Shown in pieces: positions 33,749-44,688 of a stretch of DNA of 64,000 nt (positions within the stretch are counted from its first letter, which is position 1; each line of letters begins with the position of its first letter). This DNA is from Cognatiluteimonas profundi (GTDB lineage: Bacteria > Pseudomonadota > Gammaproteobacteria > Xanthomonadales > Xanthomonadaceae). Where the stretch lies: the NCBI RefSeq assembly GCF_009792795.1, contig NZ_VKHQ01000009.1, forward strand, positions 377 through 64,376, given 5' to 3'. Position numbers and translations under genes: made by a program. A model generated the notes under the pieces. It had not been told where the DNA came from and did no database searches. It saw nothing but the letters and a program-made list of their open reading frames with translations.

Positions 33749-36280
33749 CTAACCCTGCAGCTCGCGCAGGACGACGTTCGGGGGCACATCGACCACGCGC
33801 CGGGTGGCGACCAGCCCGGCGACCAGCGCGGCGAGCATGCCGATGCCGCCGCCGACCACGGCGAGCGTCCAGTTGGGCGTCCATGGCAGGTCGAAGACAC
33901 GGTCGGCGACGACGCCCGACAGGACCGACGCGGCGATGGCGGCGACGAGACCGGACAGCAAACCAATCGCGGCGAATTCCGATGCCTGCGCCATGCGCAG
34001 CTGCCGCCGGCTGCCGCCCAGCACGCGCATCACGCCGCCTTCGAGCAGGCGCTCGTCCTGGCTGGCGCTGATCGCGGCCAGCAGTACCAGCACGCCGGCT
34101 GCGAGCGAGAACCAGAACACCACCTGCACGACCTTCGACACCTGGTCGCCGGTGTTGCGCACCTGCTGCAGCACGGCCTCGATGTCGATCACCGAGACGT
34201 TGGGGAATCGCTCGACCAGTGCCGCGGTGAAACGCGTGTCGCCAGGCGGCACCTTGACCGCGGTGACGTAGCTGGCCGGATAGGCATCCAGTGCGCCGGG
34301 TGATGCGATGACGAAGAAGTTGGGCTTGAAGCTTTCCCAGTCGACGGTGCGGATGCTGGTGATCGGCGCCTCGAAGCGTTGCCCGGCGATGTCGAAGGCG
34401 ATGCGGTCGCCGAGCTTCCAGCCCAGCGATTCGGCAAAGCGCTGCTCCACCGAGATCTGTGGCGTGCGCAAACGCGTCGCTGGCCAGAATCTGCCGGCAA
34501 CGATGCTGTTGTCGGCGCGCAACGTCGATGCCGTCGACAGGTTGAACTCGCGGTCGGCACGCCGCGATGGCCCCGGGCCGGCATCGTCGTCGTTGTCGCG
34601 CCGTAGCGTCTGCGCGGTGACGGGCGTGCCGTTGCGCGACAGCAGGCGGCCACGCACCATCGGGAACAACACCGCGGGCTGCAGGTGCTGCGAGGCGACG
34701 AACGCCTGCACCGGCTGCACCTGGCCTGCCTGCACGTTGATCAGGAAGCGGTTCGGTGCATCCTGCGCGAGCGACAGCTGCCAGCGATCGAGCAGGTCGG
34801 TGCGCACGAAGCCGAGCAGCAGCAATGCCATCAATCCCAGGCCCAGCGCCGACACCTGCGCGATGCTGGTGCCGGGACGTCGGCTGACGTTGGCCAGGCC
34901 GTAGCGCAGGCTGCCGCGCAGGCGCGGACGCAGCCGTCGCACGACCAGGATCAGCAGCCAGGCGAGCAGGGCCAGCACCGCGAGCGTGGCCGCGATGCCG
35001 AGCAGCATGGCGCCGCCGAGCGCGGCGGATCCCGCCTTCCACCACAGCAGCGCGGCCATGCCGCCGAAGCCTGCGAGCGCGACCAGCCATGCACTGGGCT
35101 CGGTGGTGTCGAGGTCGCGACGCAACACGCGCAATGCCGACACGCGGCGCAGGGCGAGCACCGGTGGCGTTGCGAATGCGAGCAGCACGACCATGCCCAC
35201 GCACAGTCCCTGCCATGCGGGCATCCAGCCCGCAGCGGGGATCGACAGCTTCAGCAGCCGTGCCAGCCAGTCGGCAACGGCCCATTGCAGCGCGAAGGCG
35301 ATGGCCACGCCGATCACGCTGGCAATGAGCCCGAGGAAGACCATCTCGCCCACATGGATGCCCACCAGCGTGCGCTGGCTCGCGCCCAGGCAGCGCATCA
35401 CCGCGGCGCCGGACAGATGGCGCTCGCTGTGGCGTCGCGCCGCCATCGCCACCGCGACTGCTGCCAGCACGACCGAGACGAGTGCGGCGAGGCCGAGGAA
35501 GCGCCCGGCGCGATCCAGTGCCGAGCGGATCTCGGGATTGGCCTGGCCGGCGGTTTCCAGGCGCTGTCCGCGCGCGAGGTTGGCCTTCGCGATGTCGACG
35601 AAGCGTTCCACGTCGCCGGCATCGCCGACCACCATCAGCCGATAGCCGACGCGGCTGCCTTCCTGCACCAGGCCGGTCGCGGCCAAATCATCGGTGTTGA
35701 GGAACACGCGCGGGGCGACGTTGAAGTAATCCAGCGCGGCGCTGGGTTCCTTCAGCACGATGGCATCGAGGCGCAACGTCGACGTCCCCAGCGCGATGCT
35801 GTCGCCGATGCTTGCGCCCAGCGTGGCCGCGCCGGCGCGGCTCATCCACACCGTCCCGCGCGCCGGACGCGTGGCCGCGTCGCGCTCGGTGCCGTCCGCC
35901 CCAAGAAGGCGGAAGCTGCCGCGCAGCGGGTAGCCGTCGCCCAGCGCGTGCAGTTCGCCCAGACGCAGGCGCGCATCCTCGCCGCTGCCGACGCGGACCA
36001 TGCTGTCCAGTTCGATCTCGTCGGCACGCCGCAACCCGGGTGCCGTTGCAGCCTTGCGGATGACGCCGGCGATCGGCGCGTCGGCGCGCAGCACCGCATC
36101 ACCGCCCATGAGCTGGTTGGCCTGGATCAGCAGTGCGCGGTTGGCGCGGTCGGTGATGAAGCCGACCGCCGTCACCGCGACCACGGCGAGCATCAGTGCC
36201 GCGAGCAGGATGCGGATGTCGCCGGCCTTGAGGTCGCGACGCAGTTGCCGCCACGCCAGCCGCAGGATCTGCGGTTTCAT
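33749..36280 (-). CDS. ybbP: FtsX-like ABC permease (YbbP-type)
   Basis: 843 aa from the ATG at 36280, which overlaps the ATPase gene stop (ATGA). One N-terminal membrane segment (ILLAALMLAVVAVTAVGFIT), a large periplasmic part, three more spans near 270-400, further spans, a second periplasmic part and three C-terminal spans ending before VPPNVVLRELQG. Two FtsX-like cores make this a YbbP-type permease. Next to a LolD/YbbA-type ATPase and a divergent TesA-like gene, it repeats the E. coli tesA/ybbA/ybbP order. Substrate unknown; probably envelope lipid or lipoprotein handling. Confidence 0.92.
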   Translation of the reverse strand: MKPQILRLAWRQLRRDLKAGDIRILLAALMLAVVAVTAVGFITDRANRALLIQANQLMGGDAVLRADAPIAGVIRKAATAPGLRRADEIELDSMVRVGSGEDARLRLGELHALGDGYPLRGSFRLLGADGTERDAATRPARGTVWMSRAGAATLGASIGDSIALGTSTLRLDAIVLKEPSAALDYFNVAPRVFLNTDDLAATGLVQEGSRVGYRLMVVGDAGDVERFVDIAKANLARGQRLETAGQANPEIRSALDRAGRFLGLAALVSVVLAAVAVAMAARRHSERHLSGAAVMRCLGASQRTLVGIHVGEMVFLGLIASVIGVAIAFALQWAVADWLARLLKLSIPAAGWMPAWQGLCVGMVVLLAFATPPVLALRRVSALRVLRRDLDTTEPSAWLVALAGFGGMAALLWWKAGSAALGGAMLLGIAATLAVLALLAWLLILVVRRLRPRLRGSLRYGLANVSRRPGTSIAQVSALGLGLMALLLLGFVRTDLLDRWQLSLAQDAPNRFLINVQAGQVQPVQAFVASQHLQPAVLFPMVRGRLLSRNGTPVTAQTLRRDNDDDAGPGPSRRADREFNLSTASTLRADNSIVAGRFWPATRLRTPQISVEQRFAESLGWKLGDRIAFDIAGQRFEAPITSIRTVDWESFKPNFFVIASPGALDAYPASYVTAVKVPPGDTRFTAALVERFPNVSVIDIEAVLQQVRNTGDQVSKVVQVVFWFSLAAGVLVLLAAISASQDERLLEGGVMRVLGGSRRQLRMAQASEFAAIGLLSGLVAAIAASVLSGVVADRVFDLPWTPNWTLAVVGGGIGMLAALVAGLVATRRVVDVPPNVVLRELQG

Positions 36281-37017
36281 GTCGTCGGCACGCCAACGAG
36301 CCGACCGCCATCCAGCCGGATGATGCGGCTGCAGCGCGACGCCAGGGGTTCGTCGTGCGTGACCAGCACCAGTGTGGTCCCGGCGTCGGCATTGAGCGCG
36401 AACAGCAACTCGATGATCGCCTGCCCGGTGACGGTGTCCAGGTTGCCGGTGGGCTCGTCGGCGAACAACAGCGAGGGTTGCGTCACGAAGGCACGCGCGA
36501 GCGCGACGCGTTGCTGCTCGCCACCGGAGAGTTGCTTGGGATAGTGGCCCAGCCGCTCGCCAAGGCCGACCTTCTGCAGGATCGCGCGCGCCGGCGACTC
36601 GGCATCGGCATCGCCGCGCAGCTCCAGCGGCAGCATCACGTTTTCCAGCGCGGTCAGGGACGGCAGCAACTGGAAGCTCTGGAACACGAAACCGACTTTC
36701 TCTCCGCGCACGCGCGCACGCCCGTCCTCGTCGAGCGTGGACATCGGCGCGCCATCGAGCAGCACGGTGCCGCTGCTGGGCGTGTCGAGGCCGGCCATCA
36801 GCGCCAGCAGGGTGCTCTTGCCCGAGCCGGAGGCACCGACGACGGCGACGGTATCGCCGCGTCGAATGTCGAAGCCGACGCCATCCAGGATGGTCAGCTC
36901 GCCCGTGGGCAGTGGCACGCGCTTGCCAAGGTCGTGGACCTGCAGGGTCACGGGACGCACGGCCTGGGGCGGGAGGTGGCATTCGGCTTGCATGCGGACC
37001 GGCTCGACCTTATCCAT
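36277..37017 (-). CDS. ybbA: ABC transporter ATPase (YbbA/LolD-like)
   Basis: 246 aa. Walker A GASGSGKST at 61-69, Q-loop FVFQSFQLLPS, signature LSGGEQQR, Walker B LLFADEPTGNLD, and the switch histidine in LVTHDE. Acts as the motor for the adjacent FtsX-like permease. Alternative start ATG 36993 would trim 8 residues. Divergent from tesA. Confidence 0.95.
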   Translation of the reverse strand: MDKVEPVRMQAECHLPPQAVRPVTLQVHDLGKRVPLPTGELTILDGVGFDIRRGDTVAVVGASGSGKSTLLALMAGLDTPSSGTVLLDGAPMSTLDEDGRARVRGEKVGFVFQSFQLLPSLTALENVMLPLELRGDADAESPARAILQKVGLGERLGHYPKQLSGGEQQRVALARAFVTQPSLLFADEPTGNLDTVTGQAIIELLFALNADAGTTLVLVTHDEPLASRCSRIIRLDGGRLVGVPTT

Positions 37018-37109
37018 GGAGCAGGGGCCGCTGGGTCAGGGTCATCGGGGATCGCCTTCATCGCAGGTTGCTGGAAGGGCCGGCACTGTCGCTGGCCCAG
37101 GAGAATTGC

Positions 37110-37802
37110 ATGACGTCATTCAATGCGGCTTCCAGGCACCGCCTTCAATGGGTCCCCACGCGGGCGCTCATGCTGGCCGTGCTGCTGCTGGCCAGCGTGG
37201 CCCAGGCAAGGCCGGCGTCCGCCGGACCTGCAACCAGGCCTTCGGTCACCGCGAGCCGCACGGTGCTGGTCCTCGGCGACTCGCTGTCGGCGGGCTATGG
37301 GCTGGAGGCGAACCAGGGCTGGGTGCCGTTGACCGCGCAGCGCGTGGCGCAGACCAGGCCGGGCTGGCGGCTGGTCAATGCCAGCATCAGCGGGGAAACC
37401 AGCGATGGCGGCGCGGCGCGCGTGGTCGATGCGGTGGTGCGGCTGCGACCGGCGGTGGTGGTGATCGAACTGGGTGCCAACGATGGCCTGCGTGGCCTGC
37501 CGCTGCGCCAGACCCGCCACAACCTGGCGTACATGATCGGCGCCGCGCAGGCGGTCGAGGCGAAGGTGCTGCTGGTCGGCATGCGCCTGCCGCCCAACTA
37601 CGGCCCGGAGTACACGCGCGACTTCGAGGCCATCTACCGCGACCTCGCCCGCCAATTCCACACCGCGCTGGTGCCCTTCCTGCTGGCGCCGATCGCGCAT
37701 GACGCGACCGCCTTCCAGGCCGACGACATGCATCCGGTCGCGCGCGTACAGCCGTTGTTGCGCGATCACGTCTGGAAGGCGCTGGGGCCGCTGCTGGACT
37801 AG
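37110..37802 (+). CDS. tesA: Periplasmic SGNH esterase/thioesterase (TesA-like)
   Basis: 230 aa from the ATG at 37110 with CAGGAG upstream. Signal peptide (ALMLAVLLLASVAQA). GDSLSAGYG places nucleophile S58; GAND includes N124, and D205/H208 (DDMHP) complete the triad. Multifunctional acyl-CoA thioesterase I/lysophospholipase/arylesterase in the family. The neighbourhood with ybbA-ybbP is conserved in other gammaproteobacteria, which supports the assignment. Confidence 0.93.
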   Translation: MTSFNAASRHRLQWVPTRALMLAVLLLASVAQARPASAGPATRPSVTASRTVLVLGDSLSAGYGLEANQGWVPLTAQRVAQTRPGWRLVNASISGETSDGGAARVVDAVVRLRPAVVVIELGANDGLRGLPLRQTRHNLAYMIGAAQAVEAKVLLVGMRLPPNYGPEYTRDFEAIYRDLARQFHTALVPFLLAPIAHDATAFQADDMHPVARVQPLLRDHVWKALGPLLD

Positions 37803-37923
37803 ACGTCCAAGCGGAACCCCGGTCACGGCGCCCATGACTTCCGGGGGTCGTTGTCCCTTGCGGCGGCGGGCACCATCGGCTGCCGGCCAGCTGCTGGCAC
37901 CTCCCTTGACCTGAAGGATTCAC

Positions 37924-40572
37924 ATGCGTCGATCCCTGGCGACAGCCCTTTCGCTTGCCATCGCTTCCGTGTCGCTGGCAGCCGCCGCCCAGGCAGCGCA
38001 GACCACCACCCAGCTGCCGCGCAACGTGCGTCCGACGCACTACGACGTGGCCGTGGTGCCGCATGCGCAATCGATGGATTTCGACGGCACGGTGGCCATC
38101 GACATCGATGTGCTGACGCCGACGAAGACAATCGTTCTCAACGCCGAAAACCTGGCGTTCTCGAAGGTCGCGCTGGTCGGCAAGTCGGGCAAGGCGTGGA
38201 AGTCGGGCAAGGTCCGCGCGCCCAAGGTGACGGTGGATGCCGGCAACCAGACGGCGACCTTCACGTTCGCCGAGATGCTGCCCGTGGGCTCCTATCGGCT
38301 GGACATGCGCTACACGGGCAAGATCGGCACGCAGGCCAACGGCCTGTTCGCACTGGATTACGACACCACGGCGGGCAGGCAGCGCGCGCTGTACACGCAG
38401 TTCGAGAATTCCGACGCACGCCGCTTCATCCCTTCGTGGGACGAACCGGACTACAAGGCGACCTTCAACCTGCAGGCGACGGTGCCCTCCGCGCAGATGG
38501 CGGTCAGCAACATGCCGGCGGCCGAAACCACCGCGCTGGGCAATGGACTGACGCGGGTGCGGTTCGCGCCGTCGCCGAAGATGTCCACCTACCTGCTGTT
38601 CTTCTCGGTCGGTGACTTCGACCGCGCGACGCTGCGCTCGGGCAAGACCGAAGTCGGCGTCGTCGCGCGCAAGGGCTCCGCCCCGCAGGCACGATTCGCG
38701 CTGGAATCGGCGCGCGACATCCTGCAGGAATACAACGAGTACTTCGCCACGCCCTATCCGCTGCCCAAGCTCGACAACATCGCCGCGCCGGGTAGCAGCC
38801 AGTTCTTCGGCGCGATGGAAAACTGGGGCGCGATCTTCACCTTCGAGCACACGCTGCTGCTCGATCCGGCGATCGCGACCGAAGCCGATCGCCAGCGCGT
38901 GTTCGAAGTCGCCGCGCACGAGATGGCGCACCAGTGGTTCGGCGACCTGGTGACGATGCGCTGGTGGGATGACATCTGGCTCAACGAAGGTTTCGCCAGC
39001 TGGATGGAAGGCCGCACGACGGCGAAGCTGCATCCCGAATGGCACACCGAGCTGGACGACGTGCAGTCGCGCGAGGGCGCCATGGCGCGCGATGCGGTCG
39101 CCAGCACCCATCCGGTCGTGCAGCACGTGGAGACCGTCGAACAGGCCAGCCAGGCCTTTGACGCGATCACGTATTCCAAGGGCGCGGCGGTGATCCGCAT
39201 GCTCGAGCGCTACGTCGGCGCGGATGCCTGGCGTACCGGCGTGCGCCACTACATGCGCGACCACGCCTACGGCAACACGGTGTCCGACGATTTCTGGCGC
39301 GAAGTGCAGACTGCCGCCGGCAAGCCGATCATGGACATCGCACACGACTTCACCCTGCAGCCGGGCGTGCCGCTGATCCGCGTCGAGTCGGCGACATGCA
39401 ACGGTGGCCAGACCACGTTGCAGCTCACCCAGGGCGAATTCACCCGCGATCGCCCCGACAAGCAGCCGCTCAGCTGGCGCGTGCCGGTGATCGCGCAGGT
39501 GCCCGGCCACGAGGCCGCAAGGACGCTCGTCACCGACCGCCGCGGCTCGCTGGTCGTGCCGGGTTGCGGTGCTGTCGTGGCCAACGCGGGGCAGGGCGGC
39601 TATTACCACACCTTCTACGCGCCAGCCCTGTTCGACACGCTGCGCGGGCAGTTCGCGCAGTTGGCGACGATCGACCAGCTCGGCGTGATGGCCGATGCCT
39701 GGGCGCTGGGACTGGCCGGGCTGCAGCCTGCCTCCGATTACCTCGCACTCGTCGCGGCGACGCCGGTGCAGGCCGATCCCGCCGTCTGGGGCGACATCGC
39801 CGGCAGCCTGCAGTCGCTCGATGCGTACTACGGCGCGGATACGCCGGAGCGGGCGCGCTTCCGCCAGTTCGCCGCCGGTCGACTCGCACCGGAACTGGCG
39901 CGCATCGGCTGGCAGGAGCGCGCCAGCGACACGGCACCGGTCCGCATCCTGCGCACGCAGCTGATCGACGCGCTGTCGACGCTCGACGACGCATCCGTCA
40001 TCGCCGAAGCGCGCCGACGTTACGCCGCGCAGGCCGGCGATCCGACAGCCATGCCGCCTGAGTTGCGCAAGACGGTGCTCGCGGTGGTGGCGCGCCATGC
40101 CGACGCAGCGACCTGGGACCAGCTGCATGCAGCGGCCCGGAAAGAGACGACGCCATTGGTGAAGGACGAGCTCTACGGCCTGCTGTCGTCCACCCAGGAT
40201 CCGTCGCTGGCATCACGCGCGCTCGAGCTGGCGCTGACCGACGAACCCGGCGCGACCAACAGCGCGGGAATGATCTCGCGCGTGTCGCGGCTGCATCCGG
40301 ACCTGGCCTTCGACTTCGCGGTCGCCCATCGCGAGCAGGTGGATGCGCGGGTGGACTCGACGTCGAGCAGCCGTTATTACCCGGGCCTGGCCGGCAATTC
40401 GCTGGACAAGGCGATGGTCGGCAAGCTCAAGGCCTACGCCGACGCCCATATCGCCGCCGGATCGCGGCGTGCCACCGACACTGCCATCGCCAACATCGTC
40501 TATCGCAGCCAGGTGCACGACACGCGCCTGCCGGCGATCGACGCATGGCTGCAGGCGCGCACGCAGCAGTAA
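37924..40572 (+). CDS. M1-family metallopeptidase, exported aminopeptidase
   Basis: 882 aa. Signal peptide (LSLAIASVSLAAAAQA). The substrate-anchoring motif GAMEN at 296-300 and the zinc site HEMAH at 332-336 plus E355 (in NEGFAS) are intact. A beta-sandwich precedes and a long helical C-terminal domain (about 480-880) follows, as in PepN/ERAP-type enzymes. GAAGGA precedes the ATG. Likely processes peptides in the periplasm or outside the cell. Followed by a bidirectional terminator. Confidence 0.95.
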   Translation: MRRSLATALSLAIASVSLAAAAQAAQTTTQLPRNVRPTHYDVAVVPHAQSMDFDGTVAIDIDVLTPTKTIVLNAENLAFSKVALVGKSGKAWKSGKVRAPKVTVDAGNQTATFTFAEMLPVGSYRLDMRYTGKIGTQANGLFALDYDTTAGRQRALYTQFENSDARRFIPSWDEPDYKATFNLQATVPSAQMAVSNMPAAETTALGNGLTRVRFAPSPKMSTYLLFFSVGDFDRATLRSGKTEVGVVARKGSAPQARFALESARDILQEYNEYFATPYPLPKLDNIAAPGSSQFFGAMENWGAIFTFEHTLLLDPAIATEADRQRVFEVAAHEMAHQWFGDLVTMRWWDDIWLNEGFASWMEGRTTAKLHPEWHTELDDVQSREGAMARDAVASTHPVVQHVETVEQASQAFDAITYSKGAAVIRMLERYVGADAWRTGVRHYMRDHAYGNTVSDDFWREVQTAAGKPIMDIAHDFTLQPGVPLIRVESATCNGGQTTLQLTQGEFTRDRPDKQPLSWRVPVIAQVPGHEAARTLVTDRRGSLVVPGCGAVVANAGQGGYYHTFYAPALFDTLRGQFAQLATIDQLGVMADAWALGLAGLQPASDYLALVAATPVQADPAVWGDIAGSLQSLDAYYGADTPERARFRQFAAGRLAPELARIGWQERASDTAPVRILRTQLIDALSTLDDASVIAEARRRYAAQAGDPTAMPPELRKTVLAVVARHADAATWDQLHAAARKETTPLVKDELYGLLSSTQDPSLASRALELALTDEPGATNSAGMISRVSRLHPDLAFDFAVAHREQVDARVDSTSSSRYYPGLAGNSLDKAMVGKLKAYADAHIAAGSRRATDTAIANIVYRSQVHDTRLPAIDAWLQARTQQ

Positions 40573-40590
40573 CGGCGGCAGCGCAACATG

Positions 40591-40619
40591 AAAACGCCGG
40601 GCTCCTGTCCCGGCGTTTT
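40591..40619. terminator. Bidirectional intrinsic terminator
   Basis: An 11-bp stem AAAACGCCGGG/CCCGGCGTTTT closes a CTCCTGT loop. Flanking A- and T-runs allow use from both strands, between the convergent M1 peptidase and catalase genes. Confidence 0.92.
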
Positions 40620-40672
40620 CATTTGACGAATCGTGCGCGGGCGACCGACCTCGCGCCCATTGCATCGAGTGG

Positions 40673-42796
40673 CTAGGCGAGCGTCCGCAGCTTGGGCTCG
40701 CGCGCCCATTGCCGCGTCATCGCGGCCTTGACGAAGGCCTTCGCGTCCCCTGCATCGACGATGCCCGCATCCTTCGCGATGCCGGCCGCCGACAACACCG
40801 CCTGCGCGCCGGCAGTGGCGGCAATGGCCTTGAGGTGGCCGAACGCATCGCGCACGAAGTCGACCGCGGCCGCTTCGCCTGCAAGACGCTTGCCCGCGGC
40901 ATCCGACAGGACCAGCGCGACAGCATCGAACAGCACGGACGGCGTACCGGCGAGTTGGCCATCGGCGGGCTGCTTCCTGCGATCGGACAGCGTCGCCCCG
41001 CCGACCTTGGGCGCGATGAGCTTGACCGTGGCGCCGGCGCCTTCGATCGCCTTGCGCAGCGCCGCGACGACCGTCGCATCCGAGCCGTCGTCGATGAGGA
41101 TGCCGACGGCGCGACCCTCGAGCGTCGGCTTCATCCTGCCGATGATCTGCAGCGCGGGTGATGGCGGCAGGTCGAGCACGGCGGCCGCGGATTTCTGCGC
41201 GGGCGGCAGCTTGGCCAGGCCGAGCCCGTTGGCGACGCGCTGGGCGAGGTCGTCGTCGATGTTGCGCAGATGGCCGACGATCGCCTCGCGCACATGCAGG
41301 GTTTCGACCTTGGACAATTCGAACACCAGCGCCGACGCCATGTGCGACTGTTCGATGGCGGTCTGGCTGCGGAAGAACTGCCGCGCCTGGCTGTAGTGGT
41401 CGGCGAACGTGTCGTAGCGGATGCGGCCTTTGGATTCGTCGTCCGCCGGTTCGGCGAAGCTGCGGAATCCGGATGGCGTCCCGCGCGCGGAATCCGGATC
41501 GAGTGAGCTGGGCTCGTAGTTGACGCGGCCCTTGGGTTGCTGCATCTGCATGTGGCCGTCGCGCTGCTGGTTGGCGAACGGGCACTTGGGCGCATTGATC
41601 GGGATCTGGTGGAAGTTGGGCCCGCCCAGGCGCGACAGCTGCGTATCCAGGTAGGAGAACAACCGCCCCTGCAGCAGCGGATCGTTGCTGAAGTCGATGC
41701 CCGGCACGATGTTGGCCGGGCAGAACGCAACCTGCTCGGTCTCGGCGAAGAAGTTGTCCGGCCAGCGGTCGAGGACCATGCGGCCGATGACGGTGAGTGG
41801 CACGAGTTCTTCCGGGATCAGCTTGGTCGCGTCGAGGTGGTCGAACGGAAAGGCGTCGGCCTGCTCCTGGGTGAACAGCTGCACGGCAAGATCCCATTCG
41901 GGGAACGCGCCAGCCTGGATCGCCTCGAACAGGTCGCGACGGTGGAAGTCGTTGTCGGCGGCCTGGAGTTTCAACGCCTCGTCCCACACCGTCGACTGCA
42001 GCCCGAGCTTCGGGCGCCAGTGGAACTTCACGAACGTCGAGCGGCCCTTGGCGTCGAGCAGGCGGAAGCTGTGGATGCCGAAGCCCTCGATCATGCGCAG
42101 CGATCGCGGGATCGCGCGGTCGCTCATCGCCCACATGATCATGTGCATCGATTCGGGCGTGAGCGAGATGAAGTCCCAGAACGTGTCGTGCGCGCTGCCG
42201 GCCTGCGGGAAGCCGCGGTCGGGTTCCATCTTCACGGCATGCACGAGGTCCGGGAATTTCATCGCATCCTGGATGAAGAACACCGGGATGTTGTTGCCGA
42301 CCAGGTCGAAGTTGCCCTGCTGCGTGTAGAACTTCACCGCGAATCCGCGCACGTCGCGTGGCGTATCGACCGAACCCGCACCACCGGCGACGGTCGAGAA
42401 CCGGGTGAAGACCGGCGTCCGGGTGCCGACTTCGTTGAAGAGGTTGGCCGTGGTGTACTTCGACAGCGACCTGGTCAGCTCGAAGTATCCATGCGCGGCC
42501 GAGCCACGCGCATGCACGATGCGCTCGGGAATGCGCTCGTGGTCGAAGTGCGTGATCTTCTCGCGCAGGACGAAGTCCTCGAGCAGGGTCGGCCCGCGTG
42601 GCGTCGCGCGCAGCGAGTTCTGGTTGTCCGAGACCGGGATGCCCTGGTTGGTGGTCAGCACGGGGTGCGCGCCACCGGCAAGCTGGTGCAGCTCATCGGC
42701 ATTGCCGCGTGACTCGCGCCCAGCTTGAGGTCTTGCCGTCGTGGCAGCAGCCTTCGCTGGCGGAAGGGATTTGCCGGGTTTCCTGCTGGCTGCCAT
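40673..42796 (-). CDS. katE: Large-subunit catalase (HPII type)
   Basis: 707 aa from ATG 42796 (GGAG 7 nt upstream). Basic N-terminal extension, then the catalase core with distal H95 (ERIVHARG), the asparagine-containing strand around [10 protein letters not shown] and the proximal-tyrosine helix [16 protein letters not shown]-terminal flavodoxin-like domain (about 555-700) marks it as the large HPII class. Protects against hydrogen peroxide; such enzymes are often stationary-phase controlled, although no promoter was identified here. Confidence 0.97.
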   Translation of the reverse strand: MAASRKPGKSLPPAKAAATTARPQAGRESRGNADELHQLAGGAHPVLTTNQGIPVSDNQNSLRATPRGPTLLEDFVLREKITHFDHERIPERIVHARGSAAHGYFELTRSLSKYTTANLFNEVGTRTPVFTRFSTVAGGAGSVDTPRDVRGFAVKFYTQQGNFDLVGNNIPVFFIQDAMKFPDLVHAVKMEPDRGFPQAGSAHDTFWDFISLTPESMHMIMWAMSDRAIPRSLRMIEGFGIHSFRLLDAKGRSTFVKFHWRPKLGLQSTVWDEALKLQAADNDFHRRDLFEAIQAGAFPEWDLAVQLFTQEQADAFPFDHLDATKLIPEELVPLTVIGRMVLDRWPDNFFAETEQVAFCPANIVPGIDFSNDPLLQGRLFSYLDTQLSRLGGPNFHQIPINAPKCPFANQQRDGHMQMQQPKGRVNYEPSSLDPDSARGTPSGFRSFAEPADDESKGRIRYDTFADHYSQARQFFRSQTAIEQSHMASALVFELSKVETLHVREAIVGHLRNIDDDLAQRVANGLGLAKLPPAQKSAAAVLDLPPSPALQIIGRMKPTLEGRAVGILIDDGSDATVVAALRKAIEGAGATVKLIAPKVGGATLSDRRKQPADGQLAGTPSVLFDAVALVLSDAAGKRLAGEAAAVDFVRDAFGHLKAIAATAGAQAVLSAAGIAKDAGIVDAGDAKAFVKAAMTRQWAREPKLRTLA

Positions 42797-42937
42797 CGGA
42801 CCGCTCCATGGGTGGTTGGGAGACGCGCGATCAACGCGTTCCCCATGCTGGGCGCCGTGCCGTGAATGGCCTGTCGTGCTGCTGCCCGCAGCCGCCGGCG
42901 GTCTACCATGTGCGACTCCGCTGGACGCGCGACTGCC

Positions 42938-43390
42938 ATGACCCAACCCCCATACCAGCTCCGCCGGCTCGATCACGTGGTTTTGCGCGTGCGCGACCTG
43001 GCGGCGATGCAGGCGTTCTACTGCGATGTGCTGGGCTGCAGCGTGGAGCGGCGCCAGGACGAGCTTGGCCTGTTGCAACTGCGCGCCGGCGAGTCATTGA
43101 TCGACCTGGTCACGGTCACGGTCGACGGCCGGATCGGACGCGCGGGTGGCGCGGCACCGGGCGATGAGGGACGCAACATGGATCATTTCTGCCTGCAGGT
43201 CGCACCCTTCGACCGCGACGCGATCCTTGCCCACCTGGAGGCGCACGGCGTGCGCATCGGCGACTTCGGCTCGCGCTACGGCGCGCAGGGCGAAGGGCCC
43301 TCGCAATACCTGTTCGACCCGGAAGGCAACCTGGTGGAGCTCAAAGGTCCGCCGGCTGCACCCGTTCCCGGCGAGGTCTCACCCGCCTGA
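42938..43390 (+). CDS. VOC-superfamily (glyoxalase-like) protein
   Basis: 150 aa from ATG 42938. The opening [20 protein letters not shown] and C-terminal [14 protein letters not shown] give the two halves of a VOC metal-binding domain, with likely ligands H17 and E in NLVELK. The group includes glyoxalase I, dioxygenases and resistance proteins; no substrate can be read from the sequence. The stop overlaps the ATG of the exporter by 1 nt, so the pair is translationally coupled. Confidence 0.88.
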   Translation: MTQPPYQLRRLDHVVLRVRDLAAMQAFYCDVLGCSVERRQDELGLLQLRAGESLIDLVTVTVDGRIGRAGGAAPGDEGRNMDHFCLQVAPFDRDAILAHLEAHGVRIGDFGSRYGAQGEGPSQYLFDPEGNLVELKGPPAAPVPGEVSPA

Positions 43391-44673
43391 TGGATTCCAC
43401 ACGCACCGACCCGCAGCGCGGCATTTCCATGCCGCGCCTGGCCCTGCTGCTGGGCGGACTGGCGATGTTCGGTCCGTTCTCGATCGACACGATCTTCCCG
43501 GCCTTCCCGCAGATCGGCGGGCAACTGGGCGCGAACCCGCTGGCGATGCAGCAGACCATCAGCGTGTACCTGATCGCGTATGCGTTGATGAGCGTCGTGC
43601 ACGGGCCCTTGTCCGACGCGATCGGCCGACGGCGCGTGATCCTCGGCGGGCTGGCGGTCTTCGTGCTGGCGTCGGTCGGTTGTGCGCTGTCGCGCGACCT
43701 GCCGACCTTGCTGGCATTCCGCGCGCTGCAAGGCCTGTCCGCGGGCGTCGGCCTGATCGTCGGACGTGCGGTGATCCGCGACCTGCTGCACGGCGACGAC
43801 GCGCAGCGCCTGATGAGCCAGGTGTCGATGATCTTCGGCATCGCGCCCGCCATCGCCCCGGTGATCGGCGGCTGGATCCTGGGCTGGCAGCGCTGGCCGA
43901 TGATCTTCTGGTTCCTGGTGCTGTTCTCGACGGTGCTGTGGTTCGCGACGTGGTTTGGGTTGCCGGAGACGCATCCGCCGGCAGTGCGCACGTCGATGCA
44001 TCCCAGGCGCCTGCTCGACACCTACAAGGAGATCTTCCTCAATCCGCGCTTCCAGCGATTGTCGGCGGCCGGCGCGTTCAACTTCGGCGCGTTGTTCCTC
44101 TACATCGCGTCGGCGCCAGCCTTCGTGCTCGGCATCCTGCACCTGGGCCAGCGTCGGCTGCATAACGACGAGTTCGCCTGGTTCTTCGTGCCGATGATCA
44201 GCGGGATGATGCTGGGTGCGTTCGTGTCCGGCCGCACCGCCGGACGCATGAGCGGTCGCCGGCAGAGCACGCTCGGATTCGCCTGCTGCGGCATCGCGGT
44301 CACCGCGAACGTCGTCTACAATCTGCTGGTGCCGGTGCCGACTGTCCCGTGGGCGGTGCTGCCGATGATGCTCAATGCATTCGGCATCGCGCTGGTGTTC
44401 CCGATCCTGACGCTCGCGATCCTGGACATGTACCCGCGCCAGCGCGGCGCGGCGTCATCGCTGCAGGCGTTCACCAGCCTGGTGTCGAATGCCTTGATCG
44501 CCGGCGTACTGTCGCCGTGGCTCAGTCGCGTGCCGCTGCACCTGGCGCTGGGCACGGCCGTCTTCGCCTTCCTGGGCTGGGCGTTCTGGCGCTGGGAGAT
44601 CCACACCGGGCATCGCATCCCGAATGCGCCGGCATCCACGCTGCCCGCGATCGAGCCGACCGACGAGATGTAG
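43390..44673 (+). CDS. Bcr/CflA-family multidrug efflux MFS transporter
   Basis: 427 aa, about 12 hydrophobic segments. Signature RGPLSDAIGRR-like loop (GPLSDAIGRRRVILGG), a second-half counterpart, and FGPFSIDTIFPAFPQI near the start, typical of the DHA1 Bcr/CflA subfamily. Exports small drugs with proton antiport. Coupled to the VOC gene, which may act on the same compound (inference). Confidence 0.94.
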   Translation: MDSTRTDPQRGISMPRLALLLGGLAMFGPFSIDTIFPAFPQIGGQLGANPLAMQQTISVYLIAYALMSVVHGPLSDAIGRRRVILGGLAVFVLASVGCALSRDLPTLLAFRALQGLSAGVGLIVGRAVIRDLLHGDDAQRLMSQVSMIFGIAPAIAPVIGGWILGWQRWPMIFWFLVLFSTVLWFATWFGLPETHPPAVRTSMHPRRLLDTYKEIFLNPRFQRLSAAGAFNFGALFLYIASAPAFVLGILHLGQRRLHNDEFAWFFVPMISGMMLGAFVSGRTAGRMSGRRQSTLGFACCGIAVTANVVYNLLVPVPTVPWAVLPMMLNAFGIALVFPILTLAILDMYPRQRGAASSLQAFTSLVSNALIAGVLSPWLSRVPLHLALGTAVFAFLGWAFWRWEIHTGHRIPNAPASTLPAIEPTDEM

Positions 44674-44688
44674 TCCGGCGGCTCGCGA

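Noticed and set aside
33648-35285. 545-aa arginine/alanine-rich frame over the permease gene
   Set aside because: Alternate phase of the FtsX-like permease gene with no domain of its own.
37387-40128. 913-aa frame on the minus strand opposite tesA and the M1 peptidase
   Set aside because: It overlaps two genes with intact catalytic motifs and shows only shadow composition.
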